A stretch of DNA of 64,000 nt from Bradyrhizobium ottawaense (GTDB taxonomy: Bacteria; Pseudomonadota; Alphaproteobacteria; Rhizobiales; Xanthobacteraceae), in NCBI RefSeq assembly GCF_900099825.1, contig NZ_LT629693.1, positions 6,149,001 through 6,213,000 of the forward strand, read 5' to 3'. How positions within the stretch are numbered: position 1 is the stretch's first letter; the number at the start of each line of letters is the position of its first letter. The position numbers and the translations under genes were made by a program. Shown here piece after piece: positions 1 through 8,382 of the stretch. The notes under the pieces were generated by a model. It worked only from the letters and a program-made list of their open reading frames with translations, had not been told where the DNA came from and ran no database searches.

Positions 1-596
1 GTCTGGATTTTCCGAAAGCGCTTCGCTCGATTTTGCGCCAAGACCCAGACATTGTGATGATCGGTGAAATTCGAGATCTCGAGACGGCGCGGATTGCGAT
101 CCAGGCTGCGCTGACCGGGCATCTGGTGTTCTCCACGCTGCATACCAACGGCGCGATTGCGGCGATTACCCGTTTGATCGATATCGGGCTCGAACGGTAT
201 CTTCTCGCCTCGACGGTCTCGGGGGTGATGGCGCAGCGCCTGGTCCGAAAGCTGTGTCCAGCCTGTTCGCGGCCTCACACCGAAAGCGAACGCCTGCATG
301 GCAGCCTCAAGCTTGCGGCGTCGAGTGCGGCGGTCGATCTGTCGAACAGCCGGGAGCAGGTTGGCTGTGAAGCCTGCAACGGTACCGGCTATCGCGGGCG
401 AACCACGATATGCGAGCTTCTGATCGTGGATGACGGTATCCGAGAGGCGATCGGCAGACGCAGCCAGGATCAGCGCCTGATCGAGCAACTGGCGCGAACG
501 AGCGGATTTCGCACGCTCTATGAAGATGGCCTGTTCAAGGTGGGCGCAGGTGAGACGACCTTGGAAGAGGTCCTGCGCGTTACACGTGCATCCTAA
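1..596 (+). CDS. gspE: GspE, T2SS assembly ATPase (3' part, cut by window start)
   Basis: The frame enters at base 3 and stops at 596, leaving about 197 C-terminal residues of a GspE/PilB-type hexameric ATPase, which powers type II secretion at the inner-membrane cytoplasmic face. Visible are the Walker B region ([15 protein letters not shown]), the STLHTN histidine-box segment just after it, and the zinc-binding tetracysteine module (CPAC near visible residue 84, CEAC near 122), which separates GspE from PilT-like ATPases. gspF starts 14 bases downstream on the same strand. Walker A lies before the window. Assignment is firm; only the N-terminal length is unknown. Confidence 0.95.
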   Translation, partial: LDFPKALRSILRQDPDIVMIGEIRDLETARIAIQAALTGHLVFSTLHTNGAIAAITRLIDIGLERYLLASTVSGVMAQRLVRKLCPACSRPHTESERLHGSLKLAASSAAVDLSNSREQVGCEACNGTGYRGRTTICELLIVDDGIREAIGRRSQDQRLIEQLARTSGFRTLYEDGLFKVGAGETTLEEVLRVTRAS

Positions 597-610
597 AAGG
601 GTATCGGGTC

Positions 611-1876
611 GTGGCAACGTTCCAGTACAAGGCTTATACGGCACAAGGGGTCATTACGGCGGGCACGATCGTGGCCGATGGTGCCGATGCGGCGATCGAT
701 GCCCTGTATGGATCGGGTCTCACGCCGTTCGAAACCTATGGGATATCCGATGCGCAGGCCGATCGCCGAGATCATGGCCAGGCCGCGTCGCGTCAATCAG
801 AAGTTTCGATCTGGCAACGCGAGTTTTTCGAATCCCATCGTTTCAGCCTGAAGGAACTGACGGCCTTCACCGTCGAGCTGGCGACGCTGACCACTTCCGG
901 TTTGCCGCTGGATACCGCGTTCCGGATCATTGCCGGACCGGGGGCTGCGCCGAAGACGGCCCGGCTGGCCAATGAGCTTCTCAAGGATGTTCTCGCCGGC
1001 GCACAGCTGTCGGAGGCGATGGGGCGACGTGGTGAAATCTTTCCGCCGGACTATCGCGCGATCTTAAGCGCCGGCGAGGCCGGCGGGGTTACCGGTCAGG
1101 TTCTCAAGCAGATCGCGGACCTTCTCGTCCGCCGGCTTGAAATACGCGGCAAGATTACCTCTGCGCTCCTCTATCCGATCATTCTGGTTCTGATGTCGCT
1201 GGTCTCGGTGACCGTTATCGTATTTGTGCTCATTCCCAGCATCTCGCCGATCTTCATCGACGCAGGGCTTCCACTTCCCGGTATCTTGAGCGTTTTTGCC
1301 GATATCCAGGACAACTGGGTCAGCGTCAGTCTGGGGACTGGGGTAGCCGCGGTTGCATGCGCGTTAATCTGGCGCAAGGTCAGACAGAATGACGGGCTGA
1401 TGCTCGCGGTCGACCGGCTGAAGAGCGCTCTGCCGATCATCGGCAAACTCATTCTGGCGCGAGAAGCCGGCGGCTTCACCCGGGCTCTTGGAACGTTGCT
1501 TGGTGCGAGAGTTCCGTTGATGTCTGCCATGCAAACGGCGCGTGCGCTTGTGATCAACCGGCATCTCAATGCGCTTTATCAGCATGCGATCGGCCGCGTT
1601 CCTGAAGGTACCGCTCTGCATCGGGCCTTTGACGGAACGGGGCTGCTGCCTGCGGCGTCACTTCGGCTGATCGCCGTCGGCGAGGAATCCGGCCAACTTG
1701 CCAGCATGCTGATGCAGGTAGCAACCGTGATCGAAGCCGACCTGCAGCGCCATATCGAACGGATGGTCAGCTTGCTGACGCCTATGCTGACACTCGTCGT
1801 CGGAGGCAGCATCGGCGGATTGATCATGCATGTGATGAGCGCGGTTCTTTCCATCAACAATCTTGCATTCCAATGA
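611..1876 (+). CDS. gspF: GspF, T2SS inner-membrane platform protein
   Basis: A 421-residue polytopic platform protein that couples the GspE ATPase to pseudopilus assembly. It has the duplicated T2SSF domain layout: an N-terminal cytoplasmic domain with the family-like stretch ELATLTTSGLPLDTAF, a first membrane span near residues 185-210, a second near 240-258, a repeat cytoplasmic domain, and a last span near 392-415 (LVVGGSIGGLIMHVMSAVL). The start is GTG at 611; no better in-frame start lies closer to the gspE stop. Its stop overlaps the gspH start by four bases (ATGA), so the two are translationally coupled. Length is normal for GspF. Confidence 0.95.
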   Translation: MATFQYKAYTAQGVITAGTIVADGADAAIDALYGSGLTPFETYGISDAQADRRDHGQAASRQSEVSIWQREFFESHRFSLKELTAFTVELATLTTSGLPLDTAFRIIAGPGAAPKTARLANELLKDVLAGAQLSEAMGRRGEIFPPDYRAILSAGEAGGVTGQVLKQIADLLVRRLEIRGKITSALLYPIILVLMSLVSVTVIVFVLIPSISPIFIDAGLPLPGILSVFADIQDNWVSVSLGTGVAAVACALIWRKVRQNDGLMLAVDRLKSALPIIGKLILAREAGGFTRALGTLLGARVPLMSAMQTARALVINRHLNALYQHAIGRVPEGTALHRAFDGTGLLPAASLRLIAVGEESGQLASMLMQVATVIEADLQRHIERMVSLLTPMLTLVVGGSIGGLIMHVMSAVLSINNLAFQ

Positions 1877-2313
1877 GGCGCGGCAACAACCCATCGGCCG
1901 GTTTTACCCTGGTCGAGCTGCTCGTGGTCATGGGGATCATGGCGGTAGTGCTGGTTGTCGTGCTCAATGCGCGGCCAAAGGCGGCAGCGACCAGGGTTGC
2001 GGTCACCGCACGGGCGGTCGGCGCGACGTTGCAACTGGCCCGTGCGCAGGCAATGCAGAGCAATACCGAAACGCTATTTCGCATCGATACTGACAGACTT
2101 CGATTTGGCCTCCCGCGCTCGATGCATTCGCTGCCCAGGGGAATGACGGTCGCGATGACCGTTGCCGAGACGGAACGCGTCGGCGACGCTGGCGGAATTC
2201 GCTTCTTTCCCGACGGTCAGTCTTCGGGTGGTGAGATCTCGCTCACGCTCGAAGGGCGATCAGAGCGCATCGCGGTGAACTGGCTGACCGGTAAAGCGCA
2301 GTTGAACCGATGA
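1873..2313 (+). CDS. gspH: GspH, minor pseudopilin
   Basis: 146 residues with a type IV prepilin leader: a short basic leader, cleavage expected after Gly10, then FTLVELLVVMGIMAVVLVVV with Glu at +5 of the mature form. Minor pseudopilins form the tip of the T2SS pseudopilus and are processed by the GspO peptidase encoded downstream. Its place right after gspF and before gspI/gspJ, and the absence of the conserved GspG C-terminal pattern (present in the gene at 55144), favour GspH over GspG. Both ends are coupled by 4-base overlaps. Confidence 0.85.
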   Translation: MRRGNNPSAGFTLVELLVVMGIMAVVLVVVLNARPKAAATRVAVTARAVGATLQLARAQAMQSNTETLFRIDTDRLRFGLPRSMHSLPRGMTVAMTVAETERVGDAGGIRFFPDGQSSGGEISLTLEGRSERIAVNWLTGKAQLNR

Positions 2314-2768
2314 ACTCTGTCTCGCTAACGCCTATCCATGGAATCGCCGCCAGACGAGGCAGCGAGCGGGGATTTGCGCTGCTCGAGATTCTGGTCGCTT
2401 TCCTGATCCTGGCGCTGGGTCTTGGGGCAATACTGGTGGGAGTTTCGGTGGCTATGCGTTCCGATGTTCGGACGCAGACCAGCCGCAGCATGCTTCGTGT
2501 GGCCCAGTCGCGCCTGGAAGCCGCAGGCGTGACCGAAGTGCTGGCCTCTGGGCATCGGGAAGGCCGTGTTGGTAGTACTTACAGTTGGCAGCAAAAAGTT
2601 ACTGCGATTCGACCGAGTGCGGGATTGCCCAAGCCCGATGGCGCTAAAGCTGCGCCAGCCTCGGCCAATGGCGTGACGGCCTTCTGGGTCGAGGTTGCGG
2701 TTCGCGGCAGCGACGGCACGGTCGCGAAACTCGCCGGTCTTAAACTGGCGCCGGCGGCCAAGCCGTGA
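2310..2768 (+). CDS. gspI: GspI, minor pseudopilin
   Basis: 152 residues. The prepilin motif begins after Gly21 (mature FALLEILVAFLILALGLG, Glu at +5), typical of GspI in having A-L-L-E. It overlaps gspH and gspJ by four bases each. GspI is normally the core of the GspI-J-K tip complex. No gspK follows in this operon, so the composition of the tip here is uncertain. Confidence 0.85.
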   Translation: MNSVSLTPIHGIAARRGSERGFALLEILVAFLILALGLGAILVGVSVAMRSDVRTQTSRSMLRVAQSRLEAAGVTEVLASGHREGRVGSTYSWQQKVTAIRPSAGLPKPDGAKAAPASANGVTAFWVEVAVRGSDGTVAKLAGLKLAPAAKP

Positions 2769-3400
2769 TCGTGATGAGGCAAAACAGGCGATGGAAGCTT
2801 GCGGCGCGCCGGCGCCGCGCCGAGCGGGGTCTGACGCTGATCGAGCTGTTGCTGGCGCTCGCCATCCTGGCAGTGCTGACGGGCTTTCTTGCAGGCGGAC
2901 TATCGATTGGACGGCGAGCTTTCGGCGCCGATCGGTCCAGCGAGATGCGCGGCGAAACCGATGCGGCGATCGAAGCTATCGCTTCCCTGATTGCGTCGGC
3001 CTTGCCGGTATCTGCAACCCCAAAATCCGGGATTGAATTCGACGGGCGTCAAATGTCCCTCACGTTCGTCGGATTGAGCGAAGGCCGCGCGCTCCGGGGC
3101 GGGCCGCATTTGATCGTCTTGCGCCGAACTGGCGGGGACTTTGTCGTCGATGTGGTCCGCTCGGCTCCGGACGCGGCCGGCGCTGCAGCGGTCCCACCTC
3201 CGACGCGGGTCGTTGCGCTTAGCGGGGTGCGCGATATTCGCTTCAGCTATTTCGGCAGGATGAACCCTTCGGGGGCGCCGGGCTGGCAGGCACAATGGTT
3301 CCGTGCCGAACGCTTGCCGGAGCTGGTGTCCATCCAGATTGATTTCGACGATCCGCTGCGTAACGAACCCGCTCGGATCATCGCACTGCGCCAAGGCTAG
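2765..3400 (+). CDS. gspJ: GspJ, minor pseudopilin
   Basis: 211 residues from GTG at 2765, or 208 from ATG at 2774. A very basic leader ends at Gly22, followed by LTLIELLLALAILAVLTGF with Glu at +5. The C-terminal part (residues 60-210) carries a GspJ-like pattern ending in a description of the sequence context (F-Y-F-G-R ... W) before the stop. The GTG start overlaps gspI by four bases, in line with the rest of the operon. A 99-base gap follows, exactly where gspK normally sits; no pseudopilin-like frame is present in it. Confidence 0.85.
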   Translation: MIVMRQNRRWKLAARRRRAERGLTLIELLLALAILAVLTGFLAGGLSIGRRAFGADRSSEMRGETDAAIEAIASLIASALPVSATPKSGIEFDGRQMSLTFVGLSEGRALRGGPHLIVLRRTGGDFVVDVVRSAPDAAGAAAVPPPTRVVALSGVRDIRFSYFGRMNPSGAPGWQAQWFRAERLPELVSIQIDFDDPLRNEPARIIALRQG

Positions 3401-3499
3401 CGGATCGGGCTCACCAACAGGCTGAGCGTTACCCTTCGTAAAGAATTAGTAAATAGGCTCCCGTGAACTGATCGAATTGACCCAGAGACCTTCGCGACT

Positions 3500-4606
3500 A
3501 TGGCCAATGTATCAGCAGCAGGTTCCGTCGCATCGCAGCTCATGGTTGCGCGATGGCAGAGTTTTGCCCGGTGGTGGCTGGCGGGACTGCAGGAAATCGT
3601 TCCGCAAGCGTGGCGGACCTGGGCTGATAGCGAAGCGCCGCCTCAAGTGCGGGTCCGGCGCGTCGGGGAGACCATCATTTGCCGGTTGACGTCAGCCGCA
3701 GGCGCGCTCGACGCCCGGCTGCCGGCCGCCGGCTTCGATTCGGGCGCGCTCGCGATCTGGCTCGAACAACAGGGCTTGACGCGGGAGGGGGTGATCGTTG
3801 GTCCGGTGATTGCCCGCGATCAGTTTTTTGTGCGCGAGCTCAGCGTGCCAACGGCAGCACTTGGCGTGCTGCCAAAAATTCTCGACCAAGAGGTGTTGCG
3901 GCGGACACCTTTCCAACTTTCGGAGATCTGGCACGCGGCAGCCGCCGTGGCTGGCGGCAGCAACGACGTTGTGACGATGTGCCACTGGATCATTCGGAAA
4001 GATCGCGCTGAAGTGGTGCTGGCAGAGCTTGGCCTCATGGCCGGCGAGGTCGATTTTCTGGCAGTGGGCGATAGCGGTGGCGACGTCGTCCCGGTCATCA
4101 GCTTTCGCGGCTCTGGCGAAGAAGATCCGCCGTGGTCGGGCCGCGCCGTGCGGCTTCTGGCGGGGGCGACGCTCCTTGCGTGCGTCTGCGGCGCCGCTGT
4201 TTTCGAATGGCGACAGGCCAGCGTTGCCGCAGCGATCGAGAGCGAGCTCGCCGAAGCACGCCGGGGCGCGCAAAGCGGCCGCGATGGCATAGACCCTGTG
4301 GGGCGGCTACTTGCAATGAGGGCCGATGTCAGCGTGCTCGAAGTCTGGGCCGAGCTGTCACGTATTCTTCCCGATCACACTTTCCTGACGGAATCCCGCA
4401 TCGCCGACAGCAAGGTGACAATGACGGGATTTTCGTCCGACGCCGCGCGGCTGGTCCGGATCATCGACCAGTCGCCGTTGTTTTCCGGCGCGGCGCTAAC
4501 GGCGGCGATTACGCCCGACGCAACCGAACACAAAGATCGTTTTAGCATCAGTTTCAGGGTGAGGGGCGGTCGGCCAAGTGCGAGCAGCAGGAGTGGCTCT
4601 CAATGA
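3500..4606 (+). CDS. gspL: GspL-like T2SS assembly protein (PilN-type periplasmic domain)
   Basis: 368 residues. The N-terminal half is cytoplasmic and actin-like in position though weakly conserved; one membrane span lies near residues 216-236 (LLAGATLLACVCGAAVFEW); the C-terminal part (about 285-355) resembles a PilN domain (LSRILPDHTFLTES...). GspL links the GspE ATPase to GspM in the inner membrane. It starts after the 99-base gap, so a separate promoter or ribosome site is possible, and overlaps gspM by four bases. Confidence 0.8.
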   Translation: MANVSAAGSVASQLMVARWQSFARWWLAGLQEIVPQAWRTWADSEAPPQVRVRRVGETIICRLTSAAGALDARLPAAGFDSGALAIWLEQQGLTREGVIVGPVIARDQFFVRELSVPTAALGVLPKILDQEVLRRTPFQLSEIWHAAAAVAGGSNDVVTMCHWIIRKDRAEVVLAELGLMAGEVDFLAVGDSGGDVVPVISFRGSGEEDPPWSGRAVRLLAGATLLACVCGAAVFEWRQASVAAAIESELAEARRGAQSGRDGIDPVGRLLAMRADVSVLEVWAELSRILPDHTFLTESRIADSKVTMTGFSSDAARLVRIIDQSPLFSGAALTAAITPDATEHKDRFSISFRVRGGRPSASSRSGSQ

Positions 4607-5175
4607 TTGCGGCGATACCGAAAAGGATTCCGCGGGGGACGTCGTTCCTGGCCTTCAACATCTTGGTCATGCTGTTCATCGTGATGTTCCTGCTGACGCC
4701 GGTGCTTGGCCACTTTGCGAGCCGCAGTGAGGAGATATCGGAAAGTGCGGCACAGCTGGCGCATTTTCGCAAACTGGCGCGGAGCGCCAGCATACCAGCC
4801 AACAGGTCATCCTCAGCCGCGGATCCGTTTCTGCCAGGCACCGAGGAGCGTGTCGTCAGCGCCGATCTGCAGGCCGGCCTGAAGGGGATCGCCGCCAATG
4901 CCGGCGTGACCCTGCTTGGCATCCGCGGCCAGCAGGGCAGCCGCTATCAGCAGTTGCGAATGGTCGCGGCCAGTTTGGAGTTGGAGGGGTCGCTGGCGGC
5001 GGTACGCGACATGATCGCCGCCATTGACCACCAGACGCCGTTCTTGTTCGTCACCTCGGCCTCGTTTCGCAGCATCAGCGAGGGCGAAGACGGCCCAATC
5101 CGCGTGGAGCTGAAAGTGCAGGGCGCGATGCGCGATGGTCGACCATCGGGCGCCACAGAGATCGGCACCCAATGA
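4603..5175 (+). CDS. gspM: GspM-like T2SS protein
   Basis: 190 residues with one N-terminal membrane span (about 17-38, FNILVMLFIVMFLLTPVLG), a coiled-coil-prone segment, then a periplasmic ferredoxin-like region. This is the layout of GspM, which binds GspL. It is coupled to both neighbours by 4-base overlaps. Sequence identity in this family is low, so the call rests on size, topology and position between gspL and the GspN/C-like gene. Confidence 0.78.
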   Translation: MIAAIPKRIPRGTSFLAFNILVMLFIVMFLLTPVLGHFASRSEEISESAAQLAHFRKLARSASIPANRSSSAADPFLPGTEERVVSADLQAGLKGIAANAGVTLLGIRGQQGSRYQQLRMVAASLELEGSLAAVRDMIAAIDHQTPFLFVTSASFRSISEGEDGPIRVELKVQGAMRDGRPSGATEIGTQ

Positions 5176-5828
5176 CCGGGCGCCGACTGATGTCTGTGGC
5201 TGACGCCCGCGCGGCCACCCTGCCGGCGGCGTCTCGACGGCCGCTGGCAAAGACAGCAGCCGCGCCGTTGCATTGGGCGGCGTCGGGGATTGCCGCATTG
5301 CTGGGTCGGTCCGAATTGCCCGGTCTCGGCGAAGTAGCTGCGCTACGCCCCGCGACAAGGGTCCTCATTGCGGGCTTTTCAGGCGGGATCATCCTGGTTT
5401 TTTTAGTCACCGTAGCGGCCGTGGTGTCGGTTGAGATGTCCGCCGTCAGCCTTCCCGAATGGCTCGGCGCGCCATCGTCGGCCGCCCGGGGCGCCGCGGC
5501 CCGGCCACCGGCCGGTCTTGAGAATATCGTGCAGCGTCCCCTGTTCTCGCGAAGCCGCCAGGGCGTGACTCCATCGCCAGCCCCGGTGCTGGCCGCCGCG
5601 CCCACGGCAGTCACGCTGGACCAGGATATCACCTTGAAGGGGGTCTTCATGAACGGTGCCCTGGCCAAGGCCTTCGTCTTGTCATCGCAAAATCAGCTTG
5701 GAGTGTGGGTTCAGGCCGGCGAGGAGATCTCCGGCTGGAAGGTCCTGGCTATTCAACCGGGCTATCTCCTGCTTGAGGGGCAGGGTGAAAAGCGGGCGGT
5801 GCAACTCCATGCTGGAAGCACCAAATGA
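5172..5828 (+). CDS. GspN/GspC-like T2SS inner-membrane protein
   Basis: 218 residues: a 60-residue cytoplasmic N-terminus, a membrane span near 64-87 (FSGGIILVFLVTVAAVV), a proline/alanine linker and a C-terminal periplasmic domain. The linker starts with ENIVQRPLFSRSR, and the domain reads ITLKGVFMNGALAKAFV then GEEISGWKVLAIQPG, the pattern of the GspC homology-region domain that contacts the outer-membrane secretin. Family tools often name such alphaproteobacterial proteins GspN. I cannot choose between N and C without a profile search. The gene overlaps gspM and the peptidase gene by four bases. Confidence 0.7.
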   Translation: MTGRRLMSVADARAATLPAASRRPLAKTAAAPLHWAASGIAALLGRSELPGLGEVAALRPATRVLIAGFSGGIILVFLVTVAAVVSVEMSAVSLPEWLGAPSSAARGAAARPPAGLENIVQRPLFSRSRQGVTPSPAPVLAAAPTAVTLDQDITLKGVFMNGALAKAFVLSSQNQLGVWVQAGEEISGWKVLAIQPGYLLLEGQGEKRAVQLHAGSTK

Positions 5829-6451
5829 TCGTCGCCCTGCGCAAGACGTCCGGACGAACCGGCCGCTTCCTTGGGCGGGCGCTTGCCTGGCGCGCCTCTG
5901 ACCGGGCCCATGCCGTGGTCGCGTGGGGACTGGTCGCCGGCGCCGTCTGGCTCGCCGCGGGCTTACCGGACGACCCGGTCTGGCCGGAAGCGGCCCTCGC
6001 GGGGCTATACCTCGTGGCTCTTTTGGCCGCGATCTGCGCGATCGATGCGCGCTACGGCATCATTCCGGATGGCCTGGTTGCCGCACTCGGGGCTGGGGGG
6101 CTTCTCCAGACCTTGCTTGCCGGGCAGGCGGGGCTGGTGGAGCGGGGATTGGAAGCTTTGACTGTTCTTGCGGCGGGGACGCTTCTGCGCGCCTCCTACC
6201 GTCGCCTAAGGGGTTTTGACGGGCTTGGGTTCGGGGATGTCAAGTTCGTGACCGCAGCGGCGCTCTGGGTCGGCCTTCAGGGGATGCCGACGTTGCTTTT
6301 GGTGGCGGTCTTCTCGGCCGCGGTCAGCCTGGTGATCCTGCGGGCCGAGGGCCACGAACTGGATGGCCGGCAGGCCATTTCGTTTGGACCCCACCTGGCT
6401 GTTGGACTTTGGCTTGCTTGGGTAGCGGGGCCGCTGCTGAATGGTGTCTAA
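5825..6451 (+). CDS. gspO: Prepilin peptidase (A24 family, GspO/PilD role, short form)
   Basis: 208 residues, polytopic. The two aspartates of A24 aspartyl proteases are visible: AAICAIDARYGIIPD (about residues 66-80) and GFGDVKF (about 136-142, the GxGD motif). It would cleave the leaders of GspG/H/I/J. It is short because the N-terminal methyltransferase domain with paired CxxC motifs found in full PilD/GspO is absent. Last gene of the operon, overlapping the previous one by four bases. Confidence 0.85.
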   Translation: MIVALRKTSGRTGRFLGRALAWRASDRAHAVVAWGLVAGAVWLAAGLPDDPVWPEAALAGLYLVALLAAICAIDARYGIIPDGLVAALGAGGLLQTLLAGQAGLVERGLEALTVLAAGTLLRASYRRLRGFDGLGFGDVKFVTAAALWVGLQGMPTLLLVAVFSAAVSLVILRAEGHELDGRQAISFGPHLAVGLWLAWVAGPLLNGV

Positions 6452-6671
6452 GGCCGTCTATCCGAGCCTGGGCAAAATGGCTTCGCTCTGCCAGAATTTC
6501 GCCGAAGCGCGTTGCATGGTTCGGGACTAGTGATCCTGGGCATGTCGTCGCATCACATAGCTGTCCCGTGAACATAAAATGGGTCAAGCCGTCGGATGAC
6601 GCCGATAAATTCAAAGATGTTGGAAAGCCGATTACTTCGAAATACGAGCCGCTAGGATCATTGCCTGCGAT

Positions 6672-6959
6672 CTATCCGACCGGTGCCCCGATGACCGTGA
6701 TGGATCTGGAAAATGTTGATCCTGCCAGATCTACAGTTATCGACCCGATGGGAGTTGTCCAAGCAAAGCTCATAGTTGGCTGCGCATAGAGGAACGGGGG
6801 AGGAGCAAACGGAAATGCAAGCGGTGTCGTAGGATCGATAATTAGCGTTCCAGTGAACGTATCTCCCGCTGCGACAGATGAAAGGAGTGGATCTGCGACC
6901 GCCGAACATGTTTCATAGAGAAAAGTAGAAAAAATAAGTGCGAATATTGCTTTCCGCAT
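6672..6959 (-). pseudogene. Exported protein interrupted by an in-frame TAG
   Basis: The likely start at 6959 gives a signal peptide (MRKAIFALIFSTFLYETCSA) followed by a beta-rich segment containing AAGDTFTGTLIIDP, similar in style to the PEPxxWA-CTERM protein at 59916 (TFTGSLVFD). A TAG stop lies at 6672-6674, but the same frame continues with coherent sequence (FEVIGFPTSLNLSASSDG, then TGQLCDATTCPGS) to about 6510. This points to a nonsense mutation in a longer secreted protein. No C-terminal sorting signal is left. It is convergent with gspO. Confidence 0.55.
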
Positions 6960-6977
6960 CACCCCCCAAAGCCCCAT

Positions 6978-7010
6978 CCCACCTTCCCGCGCCGGTTGAG
7001 TTAATCGGGA
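6978..7010. repeat. 30-bp repeat, copy 1 (partner at 39537)
   Basis: The stretch beginning CACCTTCCCGCGCCGGTTGA recurs nearly unchanged at 39537, in the same orientation, where it truncates the large gene ending at 39555. Here it sits just upstream of the secreted-protein pseudogene. Confidence 0.6.
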
Positions 7011-7103
7011 CGCGATCTTAAGGTGCGTCGCACAATCGATTTCGCTTTGAAATAATGGGAATCATATCAGACTGGTACCATCGATCATGACGTGGGGACG
7101 AGC

Positions 7104-7208
7104 ATGAGCGTGGGTGAGATTGTGCTATACACGGCTCTGTTGATCTGGGGGCCGCCGCTTATTGTTGTCGGCTTTCTGATGCGTCCCTCGCGGCGGCGCG
7201 CAGATTAA
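7104..7208 (+). CDS. 34-residue membrane peptide
   Basis: ATG at 7104 gives a peptide with one span (IVLYTALLIWGPPLIVVGFL) and an Arg-rich tail ending RRRAD. It is convergent with the 39-residue peptide on the other strand, with the stop codons overlapping at 7205-7208. No known family; the call rests on composition and on the density of similar genes around it. Confidence 0.4.
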   Translation: MSVGEIVLYTALLIWGPPLIVVGFLMRPSRRRAD

Positions 7209-7324
7209 AACAGGTGCATTCCGATCCAGGCAAAGAGCCACAGCCAGCCAAGCATCGCAAGCGCAACGGCGATAACATAATTTATCTTTAGCCAGAGTTG
7301 GCGCAACCGCGGCGATATTCTCAT
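7205..7324 (-). CDS. 39-residue membrane peptide
   Basis: A basic N-terminus (MRISPRLRQLWLKI) followed by one span (YVIAVALAMLGWLWLFAWIG). It starts two bases after the stop of the zinc-finger gene at 7327-7530, so the two probably form a small operon. Confidence 0.55.
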   Translation of the reverse strand: MRISPRLRQLWLKINYVIAVALAMLGWLWLFAWIGMHLF

Positions 7325-7326
7325 TG

Positions 7327-7530
7327 CTAGACTTCGAAAAGATCTCGTTTTTCGGAGCTGGAGAGCGCGCGGAGATCTCCCAAGCTTCCTCGCGTCGCGT
7401 CACAATGCCGACACCTGATCAAGGTGTGGGATGGTGCGTCTTCTCGACAGTCAAAGACAATTCCCAGTCCGTCGCACATTTTGCAAACGATCTGAAATTG
7501 AGACGCCTGGTTTGAGCGCTGTGCTTGCAT
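7327..7530 (-). CDS. Small zinc-ribbon protein
   Basis: 67 residues with paired CxxC motifs (VCKMCDG and IRCRHCDA) about 22 residues apart and the ending RGSLGDLR...KRDLFEV. This is the form of a tiny zinc-ribbon protein family frequent in Bradyrhizobium-like genomes (recalled, not searched). It may bind nucleic acid or a protein partner; function is unknown. Confidence 0.65.
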   Translation of the reverse strand: MQAQRSNQASQFQIVCKMCDGLGIVFDCREDAPSHTLIRCRHCDATRGSLGDLRALSSSEKRDLFEV

Positions 7531-7550
7531 ATCAGGCGGTCTTCAAAACA

Positions 7551-7702
7551 AAGCCGCCAGGCGGAATATGTTCGCCTGACGGCTTCGCTAGTGTGGGCCC
7601 GGACGACGGGGGAATTGTCCGGTACGTTGATCGTAGATAATTTTACCGGAGCCGCCACTAAACTCGCTTGTTAAGCTGAATGTCGAGCGCGCGGGTTAAT
7701 TC
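7551..7702. repeat. 150-bp repeat C, copy 1, with REP-like hairpin
   Basis: Matches 45533-45682 at roughly 90 percent by eye. It starts with a 12-bp stem (7552-7563 with 7573-7584, one mismatch) around the loop GAATATGTT, then a conserved segment containing TTGATCGTAGATAATTTTAC. Both copies lie just downstream of a frameshifted PEPxxWA-CTERM gene. Confidence 0.75.
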
Positions 7703-7717
7703 TGGAACCGAAACAAA

Positions 7718-7737
7718 AGACCGCCCGAAGGCGGTCT
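7718..7737 (-). terminator. Intrinsic terminator of the PEPxxWA-CTERM gene
   Basis: A perfect 8-bp stem AGACCGCC-CGAA-GGCGGTCT, followed on the - strand by TTTTGTTT. The same hairpin recurs at 22324 and, with small changes, at 9571, 23657, 59875 and 60818. Confidence 0.85.
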
Positions 7738-7760
7738 CTGGCAACCTTTCGATTTCTAAG

Positions 7761-8382
7761 TCAGGCTGCGATCGTTGAACTCTTGCGACGACGGTATGTC
7801 ATCGCACCGATCCCGACAAAACCCAGGATCATCATGCCCAAGTAGAGGTCTCTGGAACAGCAGCGACCACGGGAAAGCTGGCGGTCCAATGTCCGGCATT
7901 AGGAAAGCCCGAAAGGCTTGCCCGTGATTAAGCGCGTTGAATTGGTCTTTCACGCTGCCTGAAACAGGGTTGTCGACCAAAATGGAAAGGAAGGTAGAGA
8001 AATTTGGATCGCTGCTGTCGGAAGCGATTACTGCGAATCCTTGATTGTCGTCACTGTAAACAAACGCACCGGTCACAGGATTGACGAAAGCAGCGAAATC
8101 AAATCCGGTGCTGCTGACCGCAGCAGTGTCGAACGACAATCCGGGATAGAAAAGTTGAATATTCGAGACGTCAAAAAAGGATATCTTCCCCGCGAGCACG
8201 TCGCTTAATGGGACTTGGAAGGTAGCTGACGATGGCGCGTCAACATGCGTACCGAACCCTTCGCGTGTGGTCGTCCAGCTGTAAGTGACCAGTGGAACAG
8301 CTTGTGCCTGAGCAGAAACGATCGTTGCAGCAACGAAGGCGGCTGCGGCGAGTGCGGATTTAATTGTTATAAATCTTCCCAT
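7761..8382 (-). pseudogene. PEPxxWA-CTERM protein with two single-base deletions in the sorting signal
   Basis: About 205 residues from ATG 8382: a signal peptide (SALAAAAFVAATIVSAQAQA) and a beta-rich secreted domain. Near the 3' end the frame shifts twice. The expected V-P-E-T-S-T-W-A is read in a second frame, and M-M-I-L-G-F-V-G-I-G-A-M-T-Y-R-R-R in a third, ending with a stop at 7761. The sequence TGGGCATGATG lacks one base against the TGGGCCATGATG expected in this family. Unshifted, the frame stops at 7756 without any anchor. The protein, if made, would lose its membrane span and Arg cluster. Two sequencing errors are the alternative. Confidence 0.75.

Noticed and set aside
6409..6789. 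+ strand frame after the prepilin peptidase gene
   Set aside because: Antisense to the interrupted secreted-protein gene; no ribosome site.
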